Part shown: piece by piece, positions 51,958 to 61,276 of the stretch
Position numbering within the stretch: position 1 is the stretch's first letter
Layout of the letters: each line of letters starts with the position of its first letter
Source of the DNA: Achromobacter sp. MYb9
GTDB lineage: Bacteria > Pseudomonadota > Gammaproteobacteria > Burkholderiales > Burkholderiaceae_B
Reading direction: 5' to 3'
Assembly: GCF_002975275.1 (NCBI RefSeq)
Contig: NZ_PCOQ01000016.1
Location: 1-64,000 of the forward strand
Length of the DNA stretch: 64,000 bases
Notes under the pieces: generated by a model
Told to the model about the DNA's origin: nothing
What the model saw: only the letters and a program-made list of their open reading frames with translations
The model's database searches: none
Program-made: the position numbers and the translations under genes

Positions 51958-52718
51958 ACGCCGATCCGTCCGCGCCTTTCCTGGACATCGAACGGGTCGT
52001 CTACACCTACCCCGGCAGGCCGGCCATCGTCGACGGTATCGACTGGCGGCTTGCGGCGGGCGGATTCCATTGCCTGGTCGGCCGCAGCGGCTGCGGCAAA
52101 ACGACGCTGCTCAAGCTGGCCGCGGGCCTGCTGACGCCGCAGTCCGGCCGCGTCCGGCTGTGGGACGGCACGCCTGCCGCGCCTGGCCCACAGCTGGGCT
52201 ATGTTTTTCAAGCGCCCACGCTGCTGGAATGGCGCCGCGTCATCGACAACGTGCTGCTGCCCGTGTCGCTGCAGCGCCGGCCATCCGCGAACGACATCGA
52301 TCATGCGCACGAACTGCTGGCGATGCTGGGCCTGTCCGATCACGCGCGGCATTACCCCCGGCAATTGTCTGGCGGCCAGCAAAGCCGGGTGGCGCTGGCG
52401 CGAGCGTTGATCCTTCGCCCGGCCCTGCTGCTATTGGACGAGCCCTTCGCCGCGCTCGACGCGATCACGCGCGGCGAGCTGCAGGACGACCTGATCCGAA
52501 TGTGCCGCCTGCGCAAGACGACCGTGCTGTTCGTCACGCATGACATCGGCGAGGCTGTGTACCTGGGCGACCGCGTCGCGGTCATGCATCAGGGGCGCAT
52601 GGTGGCCGACGTGCATGTCGACCTGCCCGCGCCGCGCACGCAGTCGATGCGGCATGGCGCCGCCTTCAACGCGCATTGCGCGCAGGTGTTCGGATTCATG
52701 AACGGGGCGCGCCCATGA
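51954..52718 (+). CDS. thiZ: ABC transporter ATPase, ThiZ/SsuB type
   Basis: The 254-residue ATPase has Walker A GRSGCGKTTLLK, the signature LSGGQQSRV, Walker B LLLLDEPFAALDAITR and the H-loop THDIGEAVYLGDR. It belongs to the nitrate/sulfonate/taurine-type family that also includes the ATPase for formylaminopyrimidine/HMP import. The riboswitch context makes ThiZ the best label. It is linked by 4-bp overlaps to the genes on both sides. Confidence 0.85.
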   Translation: MNADPSAPFLDIERVVYTYPGRPAIVDGIDWRLAAGGFHCLVGRSGCGKTTLLKLAAGLLTPQSGRVRLWDGTPAAPGPQLGYVFQAPTLLEWRRVIDNVLLPVSLQRRPSANDIDHAHELLAMLGLSDHARHYPRQLSGGQQSRVALARALILRPALLLLDEPFAALDAITRGELQDDLIRMCRLRKTTVLFVTHDIGEAVYLGDRVAVMHQGRMVADVHVDLPAPRTQSMRHGAAFNAHCAQVFGFMNGARP

Positions 52719-53479
52719 AGCAGGCTTTCAATTCCCGCCTGCTTGCGTGGGCCCTGCTTGCGGTGCTGGTGGGCGCCTGGGAGGCGACCGTGCGGCAAGC
52801 GGGCATCTCTGCGCTGGTGCTGCCCGCCCCTTCCGTCGTGGCCAAAACGTTGTGGACCAGCCTTGCCACCGGCTACCTGTGGCCACACATCGGCGCGACG
52901 CTTGCCGAAATGCTGCTGGGCCTGGCGCTGGGTGGCGCGGCCGGCCTGGCGATGGGCGTGGCGCTGGCCGAGTCGGCCCTGCTGGACCGTGTGCTCAAAC
53001 CCTACGTCATTGTCAGCCAGGTGGTCCCCAAGCTGGCGCTGGCCCCCCTATTCGTGCTGTGGTTCGGATTCGGCATGGCGCCCACGGTCGTCATGACCGC
53101 CCTGATCTGCTTCTTTCCCTTGATGGAAAACACGTTGACCAGTCTGCGGCAGGTGGATCCGAATCGCCTGCAGCTATTCCGCATGCTGGGCGCCTCGCGC
53201 GGGCAGACCTTGCTGCGCCTGAAGCTGCCTGCGGGCCTGCCGGGCATTCTGGCCGGCTTGCGCGTGGCGCTGGTGCTGGCGCTGGTAGGCGCCGTGGTGG
53301 GCGAATTCATCGGAGCCAGCCGCGGGCTGGGCGCCGTCATCATCGCCGCGCAGGGCATGATGGACACGCCCCTCATGTTCGCCGCGCTGACCGCCATCGC
53401 TGCCATCGGATTGCTGGGCTATCAGGCCACGCTGATGCTGGAGCGGCGGCTGCTGCGCCCCTACGCCGATCATTCATGA
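52715..53479 (+). CDS. thiX: ABC transporter permease, ThiX type
   Basis: The 254-residue inner-membrane protein has about six transmembrane segments and the BPD-permease EAA loop (FRMLGASRGQTLLRLKLPAGLPGILAGLRV). It belongs to the SsuC/TauC-like group that carries thiamin pyrimidine precursors in other bacteria. ATG 52715 is coupled to the ATPase stop. Confidence 0.85.
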   Translation: MKQAFNSRLLAWALLAVLVGAWEATVRQAGISALVLPAPSVVAKTLWTSLATGYLWPHIGATLAEMLLGLALGGAAGLAMGVALAESALLDRVLKPYVIVSQVVPKLALAPLFVLWFGFGMAPTVVMTALICFFPLMENTLTSLRQVDPNRLQLFRMLGASRGQTLLRLKLPAGLPGILAGLRVALVLALVGAVVGEFIGASRGLGAVIIAAQGMMDTPLMFAALTAIAAIGLLGYQATLMLERRLLRPYADHS

Positions 53480-54510
53480 CATTTTCCAGGACTCTTCCCA
53501 TGCTCCCGTCCCCTACCCGCCGCACGCTGCTGGCTGCGGCCGCGAGCCTCGCCGCGGCGTCTTTGGCGCCGCTGGCCGCGCGCGCGCAAGATGCCCGAAC
53601 CGCTGCTTCCGGCAAGATCACGCTGGCCGGCTGGAGCAAGCCCATCAGTGAAATCACCAACATCCTGGCCGAACCCGACAAGGGCTTCTTCAAGGCGCAG
53701 GGCGTGGAACTGGTCTACCTGCCGGGCGCGGGTGGCGGCGACGCCATCCGCAATATCCTCAGCGGCCAGGCCGACGTGGCGTTCACCGACCCCGGCTCGT
53801 TCTTCATGGCCTTGGACAAGGGCGAAAAGCTGCGGGCCATCTACGACATCTATCCGCGGAACGTCTTCAACGTGGTGTCGCTGAAGTCGGCCGGCATCAC
53901 GCGTCCGGCGGACTTGAAAGGCAAACGCATCGGTGTCTACAGCCTGGCCAGCGGCACGCGCCAGAACCTGCTGGTGCTGCTGCACCAGGCGGGCCTGACC
54001 GAAGCGGACGTTGAAATCGTGGTGACCGGCGTACTGAATTTCGCCCCCCTGCTGCAAGGCCAGGTCGATGCCACCGCGGCCACGGACACCGGGCTGCTGG
54101 TGGGACGCCGGCGCGGCCTGGGTGACGTCAACGTGATGAACGTGGCCGACACCCTTAACGTGTCCAGCGACCTGTTCGTGGTGCGCGAGCAGATTCTCCA
54201 ACCCAAGCAGGCGCTGCTGCGATCCTTCCTGAAGGCATACCGCGACAGCGCCGCGTGGATGATCGCCCAGCCGGAGGAAGCCGCCACGCTGGCCGGCAAG
54301 CGCGCCATCGACGGCACCGACCGCGCCATCAACCTGGAAGTGATCAAGCTGCGCAATGCCGCGTCGATCGCCTCGGGCGGACGGCCGCTGGGCACGATCG
54401 ATCTGGACTCGCTGCAGAAGGCGGCCGATGTCTACCGAGCGCTGGGCCTGGTGCAGCAGCGCATCGACGTGGCGGCCGCCGTGGACGCCAGCCTGCTGCC
54501 GGCGGCCTGA
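53476..54510 (+). CDS. thiY: ABC transporter substrate-binding protein, ThiY/NMT1-like
   Basis: The 344-residue protein has an N-terminal signal with a twin-arginine-like start (SPTRRTLLAAAASL, cleaved near AARAQD) and an NMT1/THI5-like binding fold (KGFFKAQGVELVYLPGAGGGDAIRNILSGQADVAFTDPG). ThiY proteins bind N-formyl-4-amino-5-aminomethyl-2-methylpyrimidine or HMP. Adjacent reductase genes suggest that here it may bind an oxidised precursor. It overlaps the permease gene by 4 bp. Confidence 0.85.
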   Translation: MTFSRTLPMLPSPTRRTLLAAAASLAAASLAPLAARAQDARTAASGKITLAGWSKPISEITNILAEPDKGFFKAQGVELVYLPGAGGGDAIRNILSGQADVAFTDPGSFFMALDKGEKLRAIYDIYPRNVFNVVSLKSAGITRPADLKGKRIGVYSLASGTRQNLLVLLHQAGLTEADVEIVVTGVLNFAPLLQGQVDATAATDTGLLVGRRRGLGDVNVMNVADTLNVSSDLFVVREQILQPKQALLRSFLKAYRDSAAWMIAQPEEAATLAGKRAIDGTDRAINLEVIKLRNAASIASGGRPLGTIDLDSLQKAADVYRALGLVQQRIDVAAAVDASLLPAA

Positions 54511-54511
54511 C

Positions 54512-55291
54512 ATGAACGCTGCCCTGAAGTTCGCAGGCAAGGTGGTGCTGGTGACCGGCGCCAGCCGCGGCATTGGCGCCGAGATCGCGCGCGGCTTTGC
54601 GCGGGAAGGCGCGACGGTGGTCGTCAATTACCTGAGCAATGCCGACGCGGCCCAGGCCGTGGTGGCGCAATGCCAGGCCGCCGGCGGCGACGCCTGGGCC
54701 GTGCAGGCTGACGTCGGTTCACCGGAAGCGGTGCGCGGCATGGTCGACGGCATCGTGCAGGACGCCGGCCGGCTGGATGTGGTCGTCAACAATGCCTTGC
54801 GGCATTACGCCTTCGATCCGCGCCAGCGGACGGCGTTCGACGACATCGCCTGGCAGGACTACCAGTCGCAATTCGACGGCGCGGTCGGCGCCGCGTTCAA
54901 CGTCTGCCGCGCCGCGCTGCCGCATTTCAAGCAGCGCGCGCAAGGCTGCATCGTCAACATCGCCACCAATCTGGTCGAGCAACCGGTGGTGCCGTATCAC
55001 GACTACACCACGGCCAAGGCCGCCCTGGTGGCGTTCAGCCGCAACCTGGCGTCGGAACTGGGCCCTTTCGGGATACGGGTCAACTGCGTCGCCCCCGGTT
55101 TGGTCTACCCGACGCAAGCCAGCGGCGCCGCCCAGGCATCGTTCCGCGAACAACTGGCCGCCGCCACGCCGCTGCGGCGCATCGCCCGGCCCGAAGACAT
55201 CGCCGGCCCGGTGCTGTTCCTGGCGTCCGACTGGAGCGGATTCATGACCGGGCAAGTGCTGTTCGTGGACGGCGGACTGGTGATGCGCTAG
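54512..55291 (+). CDS. SDR-family oxidoreductase, TPP-riboswitch operon
   Basis: The 259-residue FabG-like enzyme has TGASRGIG, NNAL in place of NNAG, and the YTTAK Tyr/Lys pair. The catalytic Ser position appears as Thr (NIATNLVEQ). It starts 1 bp after thiY. It is the natural candidate to reduce the aldehyde made by LuxC to an alcohol, for example hydroxymethylpyrimidine or hydroxyethylthiazole. No clear terminator follows before the MscS gene. Confidence 0.85.
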   Translation: MNAALKFAGKVVLVTGASRGIGAEIARGFAREGATVVVNYLSNADAAQAVVAQCQAAGGDAWAVQADVGSPEAVRGMVDGIVQDAGRLDVVVNNALRHYAFDPRQRTAFDDIAWQDYQSQFDGAVGAAFNVCRAALPHFKQRAQGCIVNIATNLVEQPVVPYHDYTTAKAALVAFSRNLASELGPFGIRVNCVAPGLVYPTQASGAAQASFREQLAAATPLRRIARPEDIAGPVLFLASDWSGFMTGQVLFVDGGLVMR

Positions 55292-55335
55292 AGTGGGTAG
55301 CACCCCGGTTCGCCGCATCCCAACGGAGTCGCGAC

Positions 55336-57861
55336 ATGCGCGTCCGAGCACGAATCCTTCATGGCCTGTTCGGATCGCTTTTCAGCCTGTTTCCCAGGCT
55401 GTTCATTGGCCCGTTCCTTGGGCTGCTCTTTGGCCTGCTCCTGGGGCTGCCTGCCCAGGCAAGCACGCAGGCCGCGTTGGCACCGCCCGCTCCCGCGCAG
55501 GCGCCGCCCCCTGTCATCCAGATCGCTGACATCCCCCTGCGGGCGGATACCGACATGCGCTACGCCGAAGGGGTGCTGCAACGCGCGGCGGCGCCCGATC
55601 CGGGCAACGCGCTCACGCCCGCGCTGGACGCCATCGCCCAGTCCGTCGACGAAAAGCTCTATGAATTCCAGCCGGCCCAGTTGCGCACCCTGCCCATCAT
55701 GCGGGTGGAAAGCCTGGAACGGCATTGGCTCTTCGACGCGCGCCGATTGGCGCGTTGGCATGCCGACCTGCGGCAGGCCACGTCCTGGTACGCCAACGAC
55801 GCCGCCGATCTGTTCCGCCGCCGGGTCGCCTGGCAGGCCCTCAAGGACGCCCCCGACGCCGCCAGCCTGCCACCCGCCCTGGCCGACCGCGTGGATGCAG
55901 TCCTGGCGCAGTTGAACGCTGCCGGGCAGGCGTTGTCGGCCCCCCTCTCCCGCCAGGTCGAACTGGAACAACGCGCCAACGCCGTCGAAGAACGGATCAA
56001 GACCGGCCAGCGCTCGGTGGCCGACGCGATCGACTACATCGACGCCCGCCTGATGCGCGTGGACTCGCCGCCGCTGTGGGCCTTGGGCGGGACGCAGAAA
56101 GCAGGCGAAAACACCATGGCCCTGCTGCGGACCGGCCTGGAGATCGAGGTGCGCTTCGCGCGGGACTACGGCGCGGCCGACAGCGGCAATCAGCGCGCCC
56201 TGCGCGTGCTGCAAGTGCTGCTGCTGCCGCTGTTGCTGTGGCTGGCCCGAAAGAGCCGCGACGCGATCCGCGCGGGCGTGATGAGCGAAACCGCCGCCGG
56301 CGTGCTGGGCCGCCCGCTATCCACGTGGCTGCTGCTGTCGATGCTGGGCGTGCTGGCCCTGGAGCCGGATGCGCCGCTGATGGTGCAGCAGGTTGCGCTG
56401 GTGTTGGCAGCCGTGCCCGTGCTGCGGCTGCTGCCGCCATCCGCCCGCCGGCAGATGGATTACTGGCCGCCCGTGATCACCGCCCTGTTCCTGGCCGAAC
56501 GGCTGGGCTTCCTGTTCCTGGCCAACACGCTGTTCTACCGGATTTCCACCGTGGCGCTGACGGCGTGCGCGCTGGCCGCCATCTTGTGGCTGATGCGCCG
56601 CGTCCACCGCCTGACGCCTACCGCGTCGACGCCGCTGGGGCGCGCCCTGCGGGCCATTGCCTGGGGCGCCGCCGCGTTGCTGTGCGTGTCGCTGGCCGCC
56701 AACCTGTTCGGCAATGTGTCCCTGGCGGAAATGCTGACCAGCGCCGTCATCGGCAGCGGCTACTTCGGGCTGGTGCTGTACGCCGGCGTGACCGTCATCA
56801 TCACGCTGCTGCAATTGCTGCTGGCGCGCCAGGGGATCTCGCGCTTTCGGCTGGCGCGCGACCATGCGCCACCCCTCGTGCAATTGCTGATCCGCCTGTT
56901 GACGGCGGGTGCCGCCGTGGGCTGGGCGCTCTACGCCATGGACCGCTTCCGCATCCTGCGCGCCACCTATGCGTTCGTGGCCGAAGTCCTTTCCTACACG
57001 CTGGCGGTGGGCGAGATCTCGATCAGCCTGGGCAACGTCCTGGTGTTCCTGATCTCGGTGGTGATCGCGTTCTGGGCGGCGCGCACGATACGCCTTGTAC
57101 TGCACGACGAGGTGCTGACCCGCATGGCGCTGCCGCGCGGCGTAGGCAACAGCATCGCGTCGCTGACGTACTACCTGGTGCTGCTGCTGGGCCTGGGCAT
57201 CGCGCTGTCGGCCGCGGGCTTCCAGACCAGCCAGTTGACCATCGTGTTCGGCGCGCTGGGCGTGGGCATCGGCTTCGGGCTGCAAGGCGTCGTGAACAAC
57301 TTCGTGTCGGGGCTGATCCTGATGTTCGAACGCCCCATCCAACCCGGCGACGTGGTGGACATCAGCGGCACGTCCGGGCAGGTGCGCGACATCGGCATGC
57401 GGGCCACGCGGATCAAGACTTTCGAAGGTGCCGACGTCATCGTGCCGAACGGCACGCTGCTATCCGAAAAACTCACCAACTGGACGATGCTGGACCGCAG
57501 CCGGCGCATCGAAGTCAGTATCGGCGTGGCCTACGGTTCGGACCCGCGCGAGGTCATCACACTGCTGGCGAACGTGGCGCGGCAGACGCCGGGCATCGAG
57601 GCCGACCCCGCCCCGGTCGTGCTGTTCATGGGGTTCGGAGCCAGCGCGCTGGACTTCAGTCTGCGCGCCTGGACCACTGATTTCGACCGCTGGATCGATA
57701 TCCGCAGCGACATGCTGACGGGCATGTACAGCGCGTTGAAGCAGGCCGGCATCGACATCCCGCTACCGCAACGCGACCTGCATCTGCGCAGCATTTCGGG
57801 CGACGCCAGCGCCATTCTGGCGGCACGGCAGCCACAGCCCGGAGAGCCGGCGCCGGGCTGA
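55336..57861 (+). CDS. Large MscS-family mechanosensitive channel
   Basis: The 841-residue protein has a Leu-rich signal peptide (cleaved near PAQAS), a periplasmic helical domain to about residue 285, about ten transmembrane segments and a C-terminal MscS module. The MscS core is GALGVGIGFGLQGVVNNFVSGLILMFERPIQPGDVVDI and the following beta domain ends IPLPQRDLHLRSI. Such large channels release solutes on osmotic downshock. The start at 55336 lies 44 bp after the riboswitch operon, so partial read-through is possible. Confidence 0.9.
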   Translation: MRVRARILHGLFGSLFSLFPRLFIGPFLGLLFGLLLGLPAQASTQAALAPPAPAQAPPPVIQIADIPLRADTDMRYAEGVLQRAAAPDPGNALTPALDAIAQSVDEKLYEFQPAQLRTLPIMRVESLERHWLFDARRLARWHADLRQATSWYANDAADLFRRRVAWQALKDAPDAASLPPALADRVDAVLAQLNAAGQALSAPLSRQVELEQRANAVEERIKTGQRSVADAIDYIDARLMRVDSPPLWALGGTQKAGENTMALLRTGLEIEVRFARDYGAADSGNQRALRVLQVLLLPLLLWLARKSRDAIRAGVMSETAAGVLGRPLSTWLLLSMLGVLALEPDAPLMVQQVALVLAAVPVLRLLPPSARRQMDYWPPVITALFLAERLGFLFLANTLFYRISTVALTACALAAILWLMRRVHRLTPTASTPLGRALRAIAWGAAALLCVSLAANLFGNVSLAEMLTSAVIGSGYFGLVLYAGVTVIITLLQLLLARQGISRFRLARDHAPPLVQLLIRLLTAGAAVGWALYAMDRFRILRATYAFVAEVLSYTLAVGEISISLGNVLVFLISVVIAFWAARTIRLVLHDEVLTRMALPRGVGNSIASLTYYLVLLLGLGIALSAAGFQTSQLTIVFGALGVGIGFGLQGVVNNFVSGLILMFERPIQPGDVVDISGTSGQVRDIGMRATRIKTFEGADVIVPNGTLLSEKLTNWTMLDRSRRIEVSIGVAYGSDPREVITLLANVARQTPGIEADPAPVVLFMGFGASALDFSLRAWTTDFDRWIDIRSDMLTGMYSALKQAGIDIPLPQRDLHLRSISGDASAILAARQPQPGEPAPG

Positions 57862-57880
57862 ACCGCCGACCGGCGGCAGC

Positions 57881-59053
57881 CTACGCCGGCATTGCCTCTT
57901 TCACCAACTCGACCCAGTAATGCGCGCCCAGCGGCAGGATATCGTCGTTGAAATCGTAGTACGGGTTATGCACAGGCGGATTGTCGAGCCCCGGGCGCGC
58001 CGCCCCGACGAACACATAGGCGCCCGGCCGCTGCTCCAGCATGTAGGCAAAATCTTCCGACCCCATGCGCGGCGTGCACGCCGTGTCCACCTGTTCCGCC
58101 CCCACCACCCGCGAGGCAGCCCGGGCGGCCAGTTGCACTTCGGGGCCGGTGTTGACGCAGGCCGGATAGCCGCGGAACACCTGCACGTCGATCGACGCGC
58201 CCGAGGTCACGGCCACGCCCGCGCACACCTCGCGCAGCCGGCGCTCGGCCAGTTCGCGCGTGGCGGCCGTCAACGTGCGGCAACTGCCCCGCAGCTGCAC
58301 GCTGTTGGGCACCACGTTCCAGGTATCGCCGGCATGGATCTGCGTGATGCTCAGGGCCAACGCGTCGGTCGGCTTCACATTCCGGCTGACGATGGTCTGC
58401 ATGGCCACGACCAGCTGCGCCGCCGCCACGATGGGGTCCACGCCATGTTCCGGCTGGGCCGCGTGGCAGCCCTTGCCGGTCACCGTGATCTCGTAGGTAT
58501 CGCAATTGGCCATCACCGTGCCCACGCGGGTCGCCACCGTCCCGAACGGCAGATTGGGCGAGTTGTGCAGCGCGAAGATGGCATCGCACGGGAATCGGTC
58601 GAAGAGCCCGTCGCGCACCATCGCCAGGCCGCCGCCCGCATGCTCTTCGGCGGGCTGGAAGATGAAATGCAGGGTGCCCCGCCAGCCGGGATCGCTGGCC
58701 AGATGATGGGCCGCGCCCAGCAGCATCGCGGTGTGGCCGTCGTGGCCGCAGCCATGCATCTTGCCGGCGATGGTGGACCGGTGCGAGGCATCGCCCAGCT
58801 CTTGCATGTCCAGCGCGTCCATGTCGGCGCGCAGGCCGATCACCGGCCCGGCGCCCCGCGCCATCGTGCCCACCACGCCGGTCTGGCCCAGCCCGCGATG
58901 CACGACGGCGCCGGCTCGCTCCAGTTCGCGGGCCACCAGGTCGGCCGTGCGAAATTCACAGAACGCGGTTTCAGGATGCGCGTGCAGATCGCGGCGCCAT
59001 TCGCGCATTTGACGCAGCAAGTCAGGGCTGACGGGCGATTCGACGATGGTCAT
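57881..59053 (-). CDS. M20-family amidohydrolase, hippurate-hydrolase-like
   Basis: The 390-residue metallo-amidohydrolase has the start RDLHAHPETAFCEFRTADLVAREL, metal ligands in MHGCGHDGHTAML and PAEEHAGG, and the dimerisation segment with GKGCHAAQPEHGVDPI. It cleaves an N-acyl amino acid or related amide in the cytosol. ATG 59053 is the family start. It is divergent from a LysR gene that is a paralogue of the regulator next to the DUF3100-like transporter at 31.3-33.8 kb. Confidence 0.9.
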   Translation of the reverse strand: MTIVESPVSPDLLRQMREWRRDLHAHPETAFCEFRTADLVARELERAGAVVHRGLGQTGVVGTMARGAGPVIGLRADMDALDMQELGDASHRSTIAGKMHGCGHDGHTAMLLGAAHHLASDPGWRGTLHFIFQPAEEHAGGGLAMVRDGLFDRFPCDAIFALHNSPNLPFGTVATRVGTVMANCDTYEITVTGKGCHAAQPEHGVDPIVAAAQLVVAMQTIVSRNVKPTDALALSITQIHAGDTWNVVPNSVQLRGSCRTLTAATRELAERRLREVCAGVAVTSGASIDVQVFRGYPACVNTGPEVQLAARAASRVVGAEQVDTACTPRMGSEDFAYMLEQRPGAYVFVGAARPGLDNPPVHNPYYDFNDDILPLGAHYWVELVKEAMPA

Positions 59054-59136
59054 GGGACGGTCTCCGTAGGACAGGCTTGGGGGAAATACGGCTATCAACT
59101 ATAGACAGGCCCGAGTACAAAGCCGATAGCAATGAT

Positions 59137-59154
59137 CCGCACTTATCGATGCGG
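59137..59154. promoter_or_regulatory. Candidate LysR operator or hairpin
   Basis: CCGCA and TGCGG are perfect 5-bp arms with 8 bp between them, followed by a short T run. They sit between the divergent M20 gene (start 59053) and LysR gene (start 59205). A GCTATC/GATAGC pair flanks them. Assignment is tentative. Confidence 0.3.
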
Positions 59155-59204
59155 TTTTTGCAACGATTCCCCCTAAGCCAACACCGCGGCAAGGAAGCGC
59201 CTTG

Positions 59205-60128
59205 ATGGAAGATGTCCTGGAGTTCAAGCGGACGCTATGTCTGCTGCAAGTCATCGAGACCGGCACCTTGCGAGCCGCGGCCGACCAGTTGAATACCGAT
59301 CCGTCGGCCATCAGCCGCGCCATCGCACGGCTGGAATCGGACACCGGGCTGACCTTGCTGGAACGCCGCGGCCGCGGCGTCGTGCCCACCGATGCCGGCC
59401 GGCTGGTGGCGTTGTTCGCGCGCCGGCAGCAAGACTTGAACGAATCCTTCCAGGCCGAGGTCAACAACCTGAAAAGCGCGACTCGCGGCCATGTGGAACT
59501 GGCGCTGGGCGAGGGTTTCGTCGACATGCTGCTTGAACCCGTGCTGCTGTCGTTCGTGCGCGAACATCCCGACATCACCTACAGCATCCATGTCGCGGGC
59601 ACCAACGAAACCGTGCGTTGCATCGTGGAAGAGCGCGCGCAGATCGCGCTGGCCTTCCAGCCGCCCAACGACGTGCGACTGCGGTCGCACTATTCGCGCG
59701 CCGCCCCCATGCGCGTCCACGTGCACAAGGCCCATCCCCTGGCCCGTACGCGCCGGGCCCTGCGGCTGTCGGACCTGGCGCCCTACGGCTGGGCCGCGAT
59801 GGACGAATCGTTCGGCGTGCGTCAGCACATCCAGGCGGCGGAGCTGGACGAAAACGTCAAACTCAAACCCGCGCTGCTGACCAACTCGTTCAAGATCCTG
59901 TGGGAGTTCGCCAGCCAGGGGCTGGGCTATGTCGTGAACCCGCTGTCCATGCCGCTCAAGGGCGCGCAGTTCCGCCAGATGGTGTCGCTGCCGCTGGCCA
60001 ACCCGATCCTGAACAACAGCCGCACCCACGTCATCAGCCTGGCCGGCCGCCACCTGCCGCCCGCGACGGCCAGCATGTTGCGCCACATCCTGAAGACGTT
60101 TCCCGCGCTGGAAGCCCGGCGCGTCTGA
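59205..60128 (+). CDS. LysR-family transcriptional regulator
   Basis: The 307-residue regulator has the helix-turn-helix LQVIETGTLRAAADQLNTDPSAISRAIARLESD and a LysR effector domain. It shares several identical runs with the regulator at 32866-33801. ATG 59205 follows an AAGGAAG site; a TTG one codon earlier is also possible. It likely controls the divergent M20 amidohydrolase. A Bug receptor follows 158 bp downstream on the same strand. Confidence 0.88.
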   Translation: MEDVLEFKRTLCLLQVIETGTLRAAADQLNTDPSAISRAIARLESDTGLTLLERRGRGVVPTDAGRLVALFARRQQDLNESFQAEVNNLKSATRGHVELALGEGFVDMLLEPVLLSFVREHPDITYSIHVAGTNETVRCIVEERAQIALAFQPPNDVRLRSHYSRAAPMRVHVHKAHPLARTRRALRLSDLAPYGWAAMDESFGVRQHIQAAELDENVKLKPALLTNSFKILWEFASQGLGYVVNPLSMPLKGAQFRQMVSLPLANPILNNSRTHVISLAGRHLPPATASMLRHILKTFPALEARRV

Positions 60129-60286
60129 CGCGTCCGCATGCCGGCCGACCCGCGCATCGTTGCGGAAATCACAATGATCCGACCCGCCGCCCGACATTGA
60201 TGCGGGCAAACGCCGCTGCCTAGACTGCATGGAGCCGTCCGGAAATCCGGAACGCCCTAAAACAGCGAAGACAAGGGAGAAGCAGC

Positions 60287-61276
60287 ATGCGTTGGAACCT
60301 ACCGGCCCGGGCGGCCGCCATTTGCCTGGCGGCCTGCGCCGCCGCCCCGCTGGCGAATGCCGCGGAGTACCCCGCCGAAAAGCCCCTGAGCCTGATCGTG
60401 CCCTATCCGGCTGGCGGCGCCAGCGATGCCTCGGCACGGCAGTTCGGCGTGCACATCGCCCATGCGCTGAAACAGCAGGTCGTCGTGGAGAACGTGGGCG
60501 GCGGCGCCGGCATGCTGGGCGCGCGCCGCGTGCTGACCAGCCCGCCCGACGGCTACACCTTCCTGCACGGTTCCGCCAACGAGGTCATCCTGAGCCCGTT
60601 CCTGAACAGCGCGGCGCGCTACAAGCCCGAGGATTTCCGGCTGACCCAACCCATCAGCGAAGCCACCATCGTGTTGCTGGCGCGCGCCGACCTGCCCGTC
60701 TCGAACGTCGACGACTTCATCGCCTACGCCAAGCGCCCCGGGGCCAAGCCCCTGACCTTCGGCAGCGTCGGCGTGGGGTCGCTTTATCACATCATGACCG
60801 AGTACCTGGGACGGCGCGTGGGCGCTGAATTCCTGCATGTGCCGTACCGCGGCGCGGCGCCTGCCTTGCAGGACCTGATCGGCCGCCAGGTCGATTTCGC
60901 GGTCCTGCCCTACCAGCAGGCGATGGAAGGCATGGCGGCGCAGCAGCAGCTGAAGATATTGACCAGCTTTTCCGATACCTTGCCCACGCCGCTGGCCAAA
61001 CTGCCGCGGATCTCGCAAAGCCAGACCATCCCGGACTTCGTCTACACGATCGCGGGCGGCTACTACGTGCGCCAGGACACGCCGGCGCCGGCCGTGGACA
61101 CCCTGCGTCGCGCCGTCGGTTATGCGCTTTTGCAACCCGAACTGCGCGAGCGGATGGAAGCGGAAGGCCGTTTGCTGCTACCGCCCATGAGCCAGCAGGA
61201 CGCCGACGCCTATGCGGTGGCGCAAGTCGCCAAATATCAGGAAATGATCCAGGCGCTGGGCCTCAAGCCGATGTAG
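60287..61276 (+). CDS. Tripartite tricarboxylate (Bug) substrate-binding protein
   Basis: The 329-residue periplasmic receptor has a signal peptide ending near PLANAAEYP and the Bug segments LSLIVPYPAGGASDASARQF, VENVGGGAGMLGARRVL and FLHVPYRGAAPALQDLIGRQV. It probably binds a carboxylate linked to the adjacent LysR/M20 locus. No tctAB genes are near. Its end overlaps the convergent Lrp gene by 14 bp. Confidence 0.92.
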   Translation: MRWNLPARAAAICLAACAAAPLANAAEYPAEKPLSLIVPYPAGGASDASARQFGVHIAHALKQQVVVENVGGGAGMLGARRVLTSPPDGYTFLHGSANEVILSPFLNSAARYKPEDFRLTQPISEATIVLLARADLPVSNVDDFIAYAKRPGAKPLTFGSVGVGSLYHIMTEYLGRRVGAEFLHVPYRGAAPALQDLIGRQVDFAVLPYQQAMEGMAAQQQLKILTSFSDTLPTPLAKLPRISQSQTIPDFVYTIAGGYYVRQDTPAPAVDTLRRAVGYALLQPELRERMEAEGRLLLPPMSQQDADAYAVAQVAKYQEMIQALGLKPM

